Source: an uncultured Pseudodesulfovibrio sp. (GTDB lineage: Bacteria; Desulfobacterota; Desulfovibrionia; Desulfovibrionales; Desulfovibrionaceae). Taken from it: DNA of 64,000 nucleotides. A program made the translations under genes and the position numbers. Shown piece after piece: positions 22,814 through 31,288 of this stretch. Positions within the stretch are counted from its first letter, which is position 1. Each line of letters begins with the position of its first letter. The notes beneath the pieces were generated by a model that ran no database searches, was not told the DNA's origin, and worked only from the letters and a program-made list of their open reading frames with translations. The stretch spans positions 1,929,518 through 1,993,517 of the forward strand of contig NZ_OY782498.1 of assembly GCF_963677845.1 (NCBI RefSeq). Reading direction: 5' to 3'.

Positions 22814-23752
22814 CTATTGTCTACTTTGAACAGTCACATAGAGCATCAAACCAATCATGGTCAAAGCGATTCCACTCCATCCCAAGAGACCGGGCATGAC
22901 GTGACCCAAAAGGATGGCTTCACCTGCCAGAGAGAACACGACTTCCATTGACTGGGTACAATCAGCGGCTGCGAGTTCCGCTGTGCTACGGGCATGATGC
23001 CGAGCATAAAGGAAAAGAGAGGTCGCAATAACACCGGAACAGGCCGCGACAATGGCTGTCTGTGCGACCTGTCCTGCGGGTGGCGGCGGCGGGATGGTGA
23101 CCGCAATCAGTATCGCCCAAAGAGGAAGAGAACCAAGCGTCAGAAGAAGTACCCTGCAAAACGGATCGTCCATAGCCGGATGATCAATAGACGGCACAAA
23201 CGATTTTTCGCCCTTGCGAGCTTCCCAGACCAACTGGTTACCAAAAGGATAGGCAAAGGCCGCTACCAGCACAGGCAATGCCCCCCAAAGCACTTCGCGT
23301 AAACCAGTCGCTGAAGCCTGTTCCAGATTCACCAACACCACACCTATGAATATGATGACAGTTAGAGCCAATGCCTTGAGTGGCACCCTGCGGCCAAAAG
23401 CCAATAGGACCAATGGAGTTGCAAGAATAGTGGTCTGCCATGTGGCGGCCACAACCCAACCCGGTGCAAAGACCGAACTAAAGGTGATAAGTGCATAGAA
23501 CACACCGAAGCCGACAGATCCGGCCACAGTCCAAAATATCCAATGTCGAAAAAAAAGTTTGATCGCATCCAGCCCAAGCCGAGCCTTACCCGTTATTGCC
23601 AACCAGACACCAAGAATTACCAGCATCCAAAAATAACGAAGACTCGCAGACCAGACCCAATGCCCGCCCTCTAGGGACATGGCTCGGTTGAGCACGAACG
23701 TGGAGCTAAAAAAGAAGGCCGCTATGACCCCGACAAGTATTATGCGAAACAT
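22814..23752 (-). CDS. EamA/EmrE-like membrane transporter
   Basis: A 312-residue membrane protein with about ten hydrophobic helices in the two-repeat layout of the drug/metabolite transporter superfamily, closest in feel to the putative multidrug-resistance efflux (EmrE-like) subgroup. The substrate cannot be told from sequence. It lies directly downstream of the DUF202 gene on the same strand (10-base gap), so the two are probably cotranscribed. Confidence 0.75.
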   Translation of the reverse strand: MFRIILVGVIAAFFFSSTFVLNRAMSLEGGHWVWSASLRYFWMLVILGVWLAITGKARLGLDAIKLFFRHWIFWTVAGSVGFGVFYALITFSSVFAPGWVVAATWQTTILATPLVLLAFGRRVPLKALALTVIIFIGVVLVNLEQASATGLREVLWGALPVLVAAFAYPFGNQLVWEARKGEKSFVPSIDHPAMDDPFCRVLLLTLGSLPLWAILIAVTIPPPPPAGQVAQTAIVAACSGVIATSLFLYARHHARSTAELAAADCTQSMEVVFSLAGEAILLGHVMPGLLGWSGIALTMIGLMLYVTVQSRQ

Positions 23753-23762
23753 GCGGCGTTAT

Positions 23763-24140
23763 TTACCAAAAAACATATAGAAGAGCGCCGCAAAGGATAA
23801 AACCGAACAGAACAACTTCCGGAAAAACATACAACCCTCCGCCGGAAAATCCGATCTCCTTTTCCAACCGATAATACCGCCATCCAGCAAACAGCATCAA
23901 GAGAGGGCCACCGATAAAAGCGAACTTTCCAAGCACTCCCAAATCGGAAAGCACAGCCTCGGCCACGGGGTTATGCCTGGACGCAAGGAAAACATCGACC
24001 TTCTCCAACAGGAACCCGAAGGTCATAAAGGCAAGTGATGTCCGACACCACGCAAGAAAGGTGCGCTTGTTGGCAAGTCGGGTTCTATTTTTGGCAAGCC
24101 TGTTTCGCTCGCGGGCTAATTCCATCTGTTCATTGTTCAT
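23763..24140 (-). CDS. DUF202 (YidH-like) membrane protein
   Basis: A 125-residue protein. A charged N-terminal helix (LARERNRLAKNRTRLANKRTFLAWCRTSLAFM) of the DUF202 family is followed by three hydrophobic segments. Function unknown. ATG 24140 is preferred over an ATG five codons upstream because GGACGGGA stands before it. It precedes the EamA-like transporter in the same direction. Confidence 0.75.
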   Translation of the reverse strand: MNNEQMELARERNRLAKNRTRLANKRTFLAWCRTSLAFMTFGFLLEKVDVFLASRHNPVAEAVLSDLGVLGKFAFIGGPLLMLFAGWRYYRLEKEIGFSGGGLYVFPEVVLFGFILCGALLYVFW

Positions 24141-24280
24141 AATGTTCCCGTCCATATGCTAATCTGAACGACCTTTAGCAAAAAAACACTGAAAAGTCGC
24201 GCCCCACCGTGTTGACTTTGTTCGACAGGTCGGTAAAATTTGTAGAAGACTCGTTGCACATTCAACAATCAAAAATCGCC

Positions 24281-25210
24281 ATGAAAATACCCTTCATCAA
24301 ACAGTCCACCATCAATTACTACCAAAGCTGTCGGAAGCAGGGTTTATCCCTTTTCGACTTCATTCACGGATACGTCTATGGCCGCTGGTGTTACCATTAC
24401 ATTGGTCTGGCCGGAGACAAGGAGCCATGGTGGCGGTATCTCTGGGCACCATTGATCCTTATCATCAATAAGCACACACCCTTTCTGTCCAACGACAAGA
24501 ATCGAACCGGTGACTCCAATCAACAAAAAGCGACTTGGGGTGATTCCTACCACGGCAAACCGTTGCCTCTGGACGAAGCCGTGAAGATGATCAAGATAAA
24601 TCGTGCAGTGAACACTGAAGTTTCAGAGCAAGTTCTCCCGTACACCCGCGCCCGAGATATCGTACTCAACAACCCAAAAATAATAGTCCTGTTGGATTGC
24701 CCCTGTCGGTCCGGCATGAAGAACCCGTGTACGCCCATCGACGTCTGCATCCTCATCGGCGATCCGTTTGCTACCTTCATGTTAGAACACCATCCAGACA
24801 AAACCCGCCAAATCACAGCAAATGAAGCCGTCCGAATCATCAAGGCGGAACAGGCTCGCGGCCATGTTTCTCACGCTTTTTTCAAGGATGTCATGCTCGG
24901 AAGATTCTATGCCATCTGCAATTGTTGCTCATGTTGCTGTGGGGCCATGAAGGCTCAGAGCCACGGCATGAACATGCTCTGTTCATCCGGTTATTTGGCT
25001 GAAGTCAACACAGAGAATTGTGTCCGATGCGGCCTGTGCGCCGAGAAATGCCAATTCAAAGCCATTGGCTTCAATAAGGAATCAGCCTTTATACGCGAAG
25101 ACAAATGTATGGGATGCGGCGTCTGTGTGCAGGTGTGTTCCAAGGATGCTCTCTCGCTCAGGCTGGCTCCGGAAAAGGGTGCCCCCCTTCTCGTAGACTC
25201 TATCCCATAG
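24281..25210 (+). CDS. Cys-rich ferredoxin-like protein with C-terminal 2[4Fe-4S] domain
   Basis: A 309-residue cytoplasmic protein of unknown role. The C-terminal 80 residues hold two ferredoxin motifs (CVRCGLCAEKC and CMGCGVCVQVC). Before these are two more cysteine groups: CPCRSGMKNPC-x5-C in the middle and CNCCSCCCGAM, which are not standard ferredoxin ligands and could hold a further metal or cluster. The start is uncertain: ATG 24281 is used, but an in-frame GTG at 24209 is possible and neither has a strong ribosome site. A bidirectional terminator follows. No enzyme partner is adjacent. Confidence 0.72.
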   Translation: MKIPFIKQSTINYYQSCRKQGLSLFDFIHGYVYGRWCYHYIGLAGDKEPWWRYLWAPLILIINKHTPFLSNDKNRTGDSNQQKATWGDSYHGKPLPLDEAVKMIKINRAVNTEVSEQVLPYTRARDIVLNNPKIIVLLDCPCRSGMKNPCTPIDVCILIGDPFATFMLEHHPDKTRQITANEAVRIIKAEQARGHVSHAFFKDVMLGRFYAICNCCSCCCGAMKAQSHGMNMLCSSGYLAEVNTENCVRCGLCAEKCQFKAIGFNKESAFIREDKCMGCGVCVQVCSKDALSLRLAPEKGAPLLVDSIP

Positions 25211-25214
25211 ACAC

Positions 25215-25253
25215 AAAAAGCGGCTCGGAGACATACTCCCCGAGCCGCTTTTT
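25215..25253. terminator. Bidirectional terminator
   Basis: A perfect 14-bp stem AAAAAGCGGCTCGG/CCGAGCCGCTTTTT between convergent genes, with T runs on both strands. Confidence 0.9.
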
Positions 25254-25269
25254 CATATACTCAACAATA

Positions 25270-25650
25270 CTATTCAGGCCGGATATTCAACGGGATGACA
25301 TGCAATTCCCGCGAAAGCTCTCGCGTGGCACCGAACTTCCAGGCAGCGGAGTTTTTACCAATAGCGTCGGCCACGGCGTCTGCAACACCCTGTACATTGA
25401 TAATAGGATGCCGGGCAAAAACTTCAGGCAAGCCGTAAGTCAAGTTACACGCCAAACACTTACCGGGACGCTGCATGAGTCTCATCTCAAAATCGAGTGA
25501 GGAATCACTTTCCCCGACAAACCCAAGTGAGATATCATAGCTCCCTTCTTCCGCATCCCCAAATAATGCCTCGAAAAACGCATCCGCCCGTTCTTCGGGA
25601 AAGATTGTCAGCAACAGGTCGTCAGTAAAGATTTCACCGTACTGGCTCAT
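25270..25650 (-). CDS. Conserved-looking hypothetical protein
   Basis: A 126-residue acidic protein I do not recognise. It has no signal peptide or membrane helix. A single CLAC motif (Cys-x-x-Cys) is present near residue 65 in KCLACNLTYGLPE, giving three-spaced cysteines that might bind metal or be redox active. It is followed by a shared terminator and is a single-gene unit. Confidence 0.6.
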   Translation of the reverse strand: MSQYGEIFTDDLLLTIFPEERADAFFEALFGDAEEGSYDISLGFVGESDSSLDFEMRLMQRPGKCLACNLTYGLPEVFARHPIINVQGVADAVADAIGKNSAAWKFGATRELSRELHVIPLNIRPE

Positions 25651-25747
25651 TCATTGTCCCCCTCATACATGGTTGAAATAATCTACTTTGAAGAGATGTT
25701 GTTTACAAAAAAAAAGTCTATTCAGCAAGTCTTGGGCTGTACTTCTT

Positions 25748-27034
25748 CTATTTCAAAAAATAAAAAAGCGTTACGCCCGAAGCAAAAAAAATGAGACATG
25801 GCCACACCAGTTTACGCCAAGTACGGGCTAAGTCACACTGAAAATACTGACATGTCAGTATGAAACAAATATGAATTGGTGAAATCATGACCCCGGTAAA
25901 GCCGGAGAATGTCGCCAGTACAATATATCGAATGGTCTGGTCCTGCATGCCCAGAGATTCAAGCACTCCAAGCAAAAGCGGAAAAGTCGCACCAACAAAA
26001 GCTACGTTGATACCTGCGACCAATCCAACAAGAAACGGTAAGAATGCGGCAGATGCAAACAGTGCAGCCTCACCACCAGCCACTCGGGCCATTTCACTGA
26101 CCACACCAGCAGCCTGCATAATATCCTTGAAAACAAAAATCGCAACAATAACAAAAACCATGGACCACAGACTTTTCTTGGTCAGAACGTCTCGAAAAAA
26201 GCGTAGGCCCAACTGGGTATTCTGCAACAAGACACACAATACAGCGGCAGCCAAAGCAGCAACTACACCCAACTCAAAAGGAATGGAGGGGAAAAAGGTA
26301 GCAATAATACTCTCAAGTCCAATAGCCCCACCAATGGCGGTCAAAAGCGGCAAACCCTCCTTAAAGGCAGCCTTCTTGCTCCGCGTAGTGGGCAGATTTT
26401 CCACAACCAACTCACTGGCATCAAGGACTCCTGGCCGCAAAAAAAACCACCATCCTGCAAGCAGCATGACCGGAGTTCCTGGCCAAGTATATGAAATAAG
26501 GTCTAATATTTGAATATCGGCTAATCCAAGTGTCAAAATAATACCGGGATACAACGGCCAGACCAATTCCCAAACATGCCGAAACCAATAGTTGACCACA
26601 GCTCGATCGGAATTACTGATTCGCATGTCTTCCGATACGGTCTTAACCATGGGAGCGGAAAATACAGCTCCGCCGGGCATAGGCAACAATCCGATAAGAG
26701 CCGGGAAAAAAACAAGCCTCAAGCGCGGACTTGTCAGGAATCCAGATAATGCGTTCATAAGTCGCTTGGACTGTCCAGACCGTTCCATGGCGTCGGAAAG
26801 GATGAGAATCAACCCAACAATGGCAATAAGAAAATGAAACTTCTCTTGAGTCAGGGCCATGGCACTCGCTTTGGCAAGCGGGATGGGTTCGAGTCCGAAC
26901 ATGAACCCCATAGCGGCCCCGCCCACTAAAATGGATAAGCCAAGACCTGCCTTAAACCGCATACCGGCCAACATAATACAAAAAGCAAACAGAACCTTGA
27001 GAAATGGCGCAAGTGTGGTAATGAGAGATTCCAT
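25748..27034 (-). CDS. DUF401-family membrane permease
   Basis: A 428-residue membrane protein with about ten to twelve helices, resembling the DUF401 family in the ion-transporter superfamily (ArsB/NhaD-like organisation). LIGLLPMPGGAVFSAPMV near residue 115 and the late FSGFTGVMISPIHICFIL are the recognisable stretches, arranged as two related halves. Substrate unknown; dicarboxylate or organic anions are the usual guess. Translation starts at an ATG with GGAAGCTC upstream. Confidence 0.75.
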   Translation of the reverse strand: MESLITTLAPFLKVLFAFCIMLAGMRFKAGLGLSILVGGAAMGFMFGLEPIPLAKASAMALTQEKFHFLIAIVGLILILSDAMERSGQSKRLMNALSGFLTSPRLRLVFFPALIGLLPMPGGAVFSAPMVKTVSEDMRISNSDRAVVNYWFRHVWELVWPLYPGIILTLGLADIQILDLISYTWPGTPVMLLAGWWFFLRPGVLDASELVVENLPTTRSKKAAFKEGLPLLTAIGGAIGLESIIATFFPSIPFELGVVAALAAAVLCVLLQNTQLGLRFFRDVLTKKSLWSMVFVIVAIFVFKDIMQAAGVVSEMARVAGGEAALFASAAFLPFLVGLVAGINVAFVGATFPLLLGVLESLGMQDQTIRYIVLATFSGFTGVMISPIHICFILTCQYFQCDLARTWRKLVWPCLIFFASGVTLFYFLK

Positions 27035-27195
27035 GGAGAGCTTCCTTGGGGAACTTTATTTCGAGTATGGGATTTTTGCATACGCCGATTTGATGTGAAA
27101 GAAAATGGATTTTTCATAGCCCCTTGCCCGTCCAAGAACATTACGATACATTCCGATTTGCCGAAAAGATTGAAGAACAGTGGAGATTTTTTGAA

Positions 27196-27669
27196 ATGAG
27201 CATGACGCCCAAGCAGATACGAGAACATATTTTTGCCATTATCATTACCAAAGTGGAAGAGCAGGACGAAGGCAAACGTCTTGAAGCACTCAATGAGTTC
27301 ATGGCTGTGACAGGGACCTCCGGCAACGCCTCCGATAAGGTTGCCAGTCTCATTCCACCGATCATGCATGATCTATATGAAAAATGGATCATCATGTTTA
27401 TTGACCGGCTTCTGGAAACCGTTGACGCAAAAAATATTGAGCTACTCTGTGACGGATGCGAAAACAACAATGCAGCCCTGATACTTGCCTACATCATGTT
27501 TCTTGAATCCGAACGCATGGAAAAACAAATCGACAAAGATTTGAAAGAGCATGGCCTGACCGCATCCGGCAACGAAGATCTCGGGGATGTCGCAGCCAAC
27601 TATATCCGCGCCCAGATGACGAAAATCGCCCAGCAAGCGAGCGACGACAAAATCAAAGGAAACTGCTAG
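27196..27669 (+). CDS. Hypothetical helical protein
   Basis: A 157-residue, mostly helical, acidic cytoplasmic protein I do not recognise. It contains one LLCDGCENNN (Cys-x-x-Cys) motif near residue 85 and ends in Cys. ATG 27196 is chosen because GGAG lies ten bases before it; an in-frame TTG 72 bases upstream has no ribosome site. A terminator follows. Confidence 0.55.
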   Translation: MSMTPKQIREHIFAIIITKVEEQDEGKRLEALNEFMAVTGTSGNASDKVASLIPPIMHDLYEKWIIMFIDRLLETVDAKNIELLCDGCENNNAALILAYIMFLESERMEKQIDKDLKEHGLTASGNEDLGDVAANYIRAQMTKIAQQASDDKIKGNC

Positions 27670-27696
27670 CAGAATTCTTCGTCAAAAAAACAATCA

Positions 27697-27735
27697 AAAG
27701 CCCCGTCCTTCAACAGGATCGGGGCTTTATTTTTT
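27697..27735. terminator. Terminator between convergent genes
   Basis: Stem AAAAGCCCCG/CGGGGCTTT with a weak inner continuation, followed by ATTTTTT on the plus strand. It serves the gene ending at 27669 and may also serve the TPR gene from the other side. Confidence 0.85.
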
Positions 27736-27752
27736 AACCAAACAGATCAAGA

Positions 27753-28283
27753 TCACCCGACGGCATCGCCAGCATCCCTGATAGCCGCTTCCACAGCCTC
27801 GGCAATGACTTCAGGCGGATCAACAACCCCCGTTTCCAACAGGCCGAGTTGTAAATTCAGTTCCCGCTGAACGACCACGGCCTTGATATTGAAATATTGT
27901 GTCCACAGCCCCGGCGCCTTTTCCGGCTTACCGAGTCTTACCAGCGTTAATCCAAGATACAGGAATGCGTCTTGATATGAGCGATCAATACGCAAAGTGC
28001 GCTCAAATTCAACCTTGGCCTGACGATACTTGCCCAGCTTATACTGACAGACTCCCAGTCGATAGCGCACGTCGGCATCATTCTGATCCGACTTAAGACA
28101 TTCCTTATATTTGTCACGCGCAGCCTCGAACTCTCCATCCACGTAGAGACCGTTGGCATCCTTGATCGCTTCCACACACTCTGCGGTGGACGCCACGGGC
28201 TGATCCGGGTCCTCGTTCTTGAAGCGACGAACCGCTCCAAACAAAAAGTTACGACGGGCTTTATCTATCTTTTTTTCGGCCAT
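27753..28283 (-). CDS. TPR-repeat protein
   Basis: A 176-residue cytoplasmic protein with about three tetratricopeptide repeats (residues 50-140: GLYVDGEFEAARDKYKECL, then YRLGVCQYKLGKYRQAKVEF and YLGLTLVRLGKPEKA), a fold used for protein-protein contacts. GGAGG sits just before ATG 28283, which rules out the longer upstream start. The N-terminal RRNFLFG resembles a twin-arginine motif, but no hydrophobic stretch follows. It is divergent from the aldehyde oxidoreductase operon, 93 bases away. Confidence 0.75.
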   Translation of the reverse strand: MAEKKIDKARRNFLFGAVRRFKNEDPDQPVASTAECVEAIKDANGLYVDGEFEAARDKYKECLKSDQNDADVRYRLGVCQYKLGKYRQAKVEFERTLRIDRSYQDAFLYLGLTLVRLGKPEKAPGLWTQYFNIKAVVVQRELNLQLGLLETGVVDPPEVIAEAVEAAIRDAGDAVG

Positions 28284-28376
28284 GTATCCTCCGGCGATCA
28301 AGAATACCCATTTAACCTGTGGGGTCAAGGCGCTCAACCGGTTGCCTTTTCAGACGGTTCATGAAATCTTTCAACC

Positions 28377-30128
28377 ATGAAAGAATACTTCGGCTGGACA
28401 GGCACAATCCTGCATATAGATCTGACCACCAAAGAGATCACCCATGACCACCCGGACAATGCTATATACCAAAAGTACATTGGCGGGAGAGGGCTTGCTG
28501 GGCACTATCTCACACCCCATGCCACTCGGGAATGGACCGATCCGGCTCTTCCGATCCTAGTATTCACCGGCCCGCTGACCGGCACCATTGCACCTACTTC
28601 CGGGCGATGCACCATCATGTCACGCTCCCCGTTGACTGGCGCGATATGTCACTCATCGGTCGGAGGCAGACTCGCGACTCAGCTCAAATGCGCTGGGTAC
28701 GACGGTCTGATGATTACAGGCAAAAGCGACACTCCCTGCGGCATTGAAATTCTCGATAGCGAAGTCCAAATTACGACATCAAACCTCCATGGAGCGACTT
28801 CGGGAGAAGTTTTCGCACACCTTGAACCATCTATACTGACGGGAGCTTCAGTTGCCTGCATTGGTCCTGCTGCGGAAAACGGTTCCCCTCTCGCTTCTGT
28901 CATGGTTGACTGGCATCATTCGGCTGGCCGAGGCGGACTCGGCCTCATATGGGCTGAGAAAAATCTCAAATATCTCATAATGAAAGGGACAGGGGAACCC
29001 CATGTGCATGACATGGGTGCTCTTAAGGAAACGCGCGAAGATATATTCCGTCTCACTGCAGCATCACCGGTTCTTATGGGACAACATGGCTTTTCCTGCT
29101 GGGGGACAGGTTCTCTCTTCGACCTCATGGACTCTCGAAGCATGATGCCCACGGACAATTTTCAGAAAACACGCTTCCCCAATGCCCGTCAGCTCAATGC
29201 CTCCGCTTACAAAAAAAAGTTCGCCCCCCAAAAGCACGGCTGTAACGGCTGTCACATCCTGTGTAAAAAAATTGCACAGGATGGACGTTCCATACCTGAA
29301 TATGAAGCCATGGCCCATTTTACCGCCCTTATCGGCAACCGGGACATGGAATTGGTTCTCGCTGCAAACGACCTGTGCAATCAACTCGGTATGGACCCTA
29401 TTTCTGTTGGTTCAACCCTTGCTTGCCATCGCGAGATCACCGAGCAAGAATATACACGAGAATCGCTATTGAATGCTCTGCATGAAATGGCTGAAGGCGG
29501 CGACCTCGGACACGGCTCTTTATTCTTTGCCAATACATGTGGTCGACCAGAAGCATCCATGTCTGTCAAAGGAATGGACCTTCCGGCTTATGACCCGCGG
29601 GGAGCCTATGGGATGGCTCTGGCCTATGCCATGAGCACACGGGGAGGATGCCATTTGCAGGCCTATCCACTTAGCCACGAAATTCTGCGTAAACCCGTCG
29701 CCACAGACCGGTTCTCATTCAGCGGCAAAGCTCGCATCATCAAAATAGCTGAAGATATCAATGCAATAATAGATTCTCTGACGGTATGCAGATTCACCTT
29801 TCTCGCAGCCAGTCTGGAAGAATACACTAAAGCTTTCACAGCTGTTACTGGCATGCATATATCAGGTCAGGACCTGTTGGAAACCGGAGAACGCATCATT
29901 TATAATGAGCGTATTATGAACGCTGCCAATGGTTTTACGTCCAGTGACGACGACTTGCCAACTCGCTTCTTCACCGAATCTGGCACTTCGGGTGGCGGCG
30001 TGGATATCCCCCCGCTTAACCGTACGGATTTTCTCACGGCACGAACGAATTATTATCGAGTCCGGGGACTAAATGAAAACGGCACCCCAACCACTGAAAC
30101 CACGAAACGACTTGGACTGGATCAATGA
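28377..30128 (+). CDS. Aldehyde:ferredoxin oxidoreductase (tungsten AOR family)
   Basis: A 583-residue cytoplasmic enzyme of the AOR family, which oxidises aldehydes to acids (or runs in reverse) with ferredoxin, using a tungsten bis-pterin cofactor and one [4Fe-4S] cluster. The N-terminal cofactor-binding part (YIGGRGLAGHYL near 34, GPLTGTIAPTSGR near 65, SSVGGRLATQLK near 93) is typical. Cluster ligands are visible as Cys289/292/296 in CNGCHILC and Cys471 in the DSLTVCRF context. It overlaps the class II aldolase gene by four bases, which suggests the aldolase product or substrate is its aldehyde. Confidence 0.92.
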   Translation: MKEYFGWTGTILHIDLTTKEITHDHPDNAIYQKYIGGRGLAGHYLTPHATREWTDPALPILVFTGPLTGTIAPTSGRCTIMSRSPLTGAICHSSVGGRLATQLKCAGYDGLMITGKSDTPCGIEILDSEVQITTSNLHGATSGEVFAHLEPSILTGASVACIGPAAENGSPLASVMVDWHHSAGRGGLGLIWAEKNLKYLIMKGTGEPHVHDMGALKETREDIFRLTAASPVLMGQHGFSCWGTGSLFDLMDSRSMMPTDNFQKTRFPNARQLNASAYKKKFAPQKHGCNGCHILCKKIAQDGRSIPEYEAMAHFTALIGNRDMELVLAANDLCNQLGMDPISVGSTLACHREITEQEYTRESLLNALHEMAEGGDLGHGSLFFANTCGRPEASMSVKGMDLPAYDPRGAYGMALAYAMSTRGGCHLQAYPLSHEILRKPVATDRFSFSGKARIIKIAEDINAIIDSLTVCRFTFLAASLEEYTKAFTAVTGMHISGQDLLETGERIIYNERIMNAANGFTSSDDDLPTRFFTESGTSGGGVDIPPLNRTDFLTARTNYYRVRGLNENGTPTTETTKRLGLDQ

Positions 30129-31288
30129 AACGCCTCTGCGATAAATACGCCGCAAAACTGGTAACCCAAGGTCTGGCCGCCCCCAATGATCCCATCATAG
30201 GCGGCCTTGATGCCGAACTGGTGTGGAATCGACCAGACCCGCGCACTGAAAAATTCACCAAACTTTTCGAGGTATTGTCCATCAATTCTCTGGTCTTTTC
30301 AAAACCAGCAGAACCATATGCCACCATCCTCGACTTTCTGGCCGAACGCACAGATTCGGCCATTCGCCCGCAAGACACCGAGACCCGTACATTTCTGCAC
30401 GACATCCCGATTTGTCGAGAATTCAAGGCTTCGGCCATGGAAACCAGTCTCAAGAAACGCAAAGCTGTCATCATTCCCGGTGAAGGTATTATCTCCTGCG
30501 GCACAGTCAGCCCTGAACAGGGATTCGTTTTCTATTCGTCGACCATATTCGCCTGTTTTGTGCTCTTTTTTTCCGACTACCTGAACAAATTACGCAACAA
30601 GACTCTCGACGATGAGTACCGCGAAGTATTTCAGCATGTGGTAAAAAATTTGCCAAAACCACACACTACATTACCCCAGCAAGTATCCGGTCCTTTCACC
30701 GATGAGGAGACTGTTCTCGCAGCCATGGCTAAAACTGGTCGTCATGTGGTGGAATATGGATTGGTTGATTCATTTTTCGGCAACATCTCCTACAATCTCA
30801 ATGGTACCGTCTATATTTCCCAGACCGGAAGTTCTCTTGAAGAGCTTGAAGGTTGCATCGACCCATGTCCCATGGATGGAAGCGCAACCACTGGTCTGAC
30901 AGCTTCATCGGAACTCTCGGCACATGAAGATGTGTATCGGCGTTCCGGTTACCGTTGCATCCTTCACGGCCACCCAAAATTTTCCGTCATTATGTCCATG
31001 GATTGTGATAAAACGGACTGCCCCAACCGGGGTGAATGCCACATCAAATGCACGGAATGTCGTACGGTGGAAGGCATCCCTATTGTTCCCGGCGAAGTTG
31101 GCACAGGTCCCACGGGACTCTGCAACACACTCCCACCGGCCATAGCTTCATCAGGCTCGGCAATTGTTCATGGACACGGACTTTTCACGGCGGGTTTAAA
31201 CGATTTTAACAAAGCCTTTGAAAGGCTTCTCGACATTGAAAACCAATGCCGCAAGCACTATTTCGACATGGTAAAGTCCTATGAATAA
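30125..31288 (+). CDS. Class II aldolase/adducin-type protein with N-terminal extension and Cys-rich insert
   Basis: A 387-residue protein. The C-terminal half (about 195-375) is a class II (zinc) aldolase fold as in fuculose- or ribulose-phosphate aldolases: FFGNISYNL near 217, the metal-site His281 and His283 in LHGHPKF, and VHGHGLFTAG with His349/His351. Unusually, five cysteines (294, 299, 305, 309, 312) are packed into a short insertion between the two His sites. Residues 1-180 are not a standard aldolase; KAVIIPGEGIISCG there looks like a worn-out copy of the same fold. It overlaps AOR upstream and the CPBP gene downstream. Substrate unknown. Confidence 0.78.
   Translation: MKRLCDKYAAKLVTQGLAAPNDPIIGGLDAELVWNRPDPRTEKFTKLFEVLSINSLVFSKPAEPYATILDFLAERTDSAIRPQDTETRTFLHDIPICREFKASAMETSLKKRKAVIIPGEGIISCGTVSPEQGFVFYSSTIFACFVLFFSDYLNKLRNKTLDDEYREVFQHVVKNLPKPHTTLPQQVSGPFTDEETVLAAMAKTGRHVVEYGLVDSFFGNISYNLNGTVYISQTGSSLEELEGCIDPCPMDGSATTGLTASSELSAHEDVYRRSGYRCILHGHPKFSVIMSMDCDKTDCPNRGECHIKCTECRTVEGIPIVPGEVGTGPTGLCNTLPPAIASSGSAIVHGHGLFTAGLNDFNKAFERLLDIENQCRKHYFDMVKSYE

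Noticed and set aside
28230-28283. Twin-arginine export signal in the TPR protein (RRNFLFG)
   Set aside because: No hydrophobic segment follows the arginines, so export is not supported.
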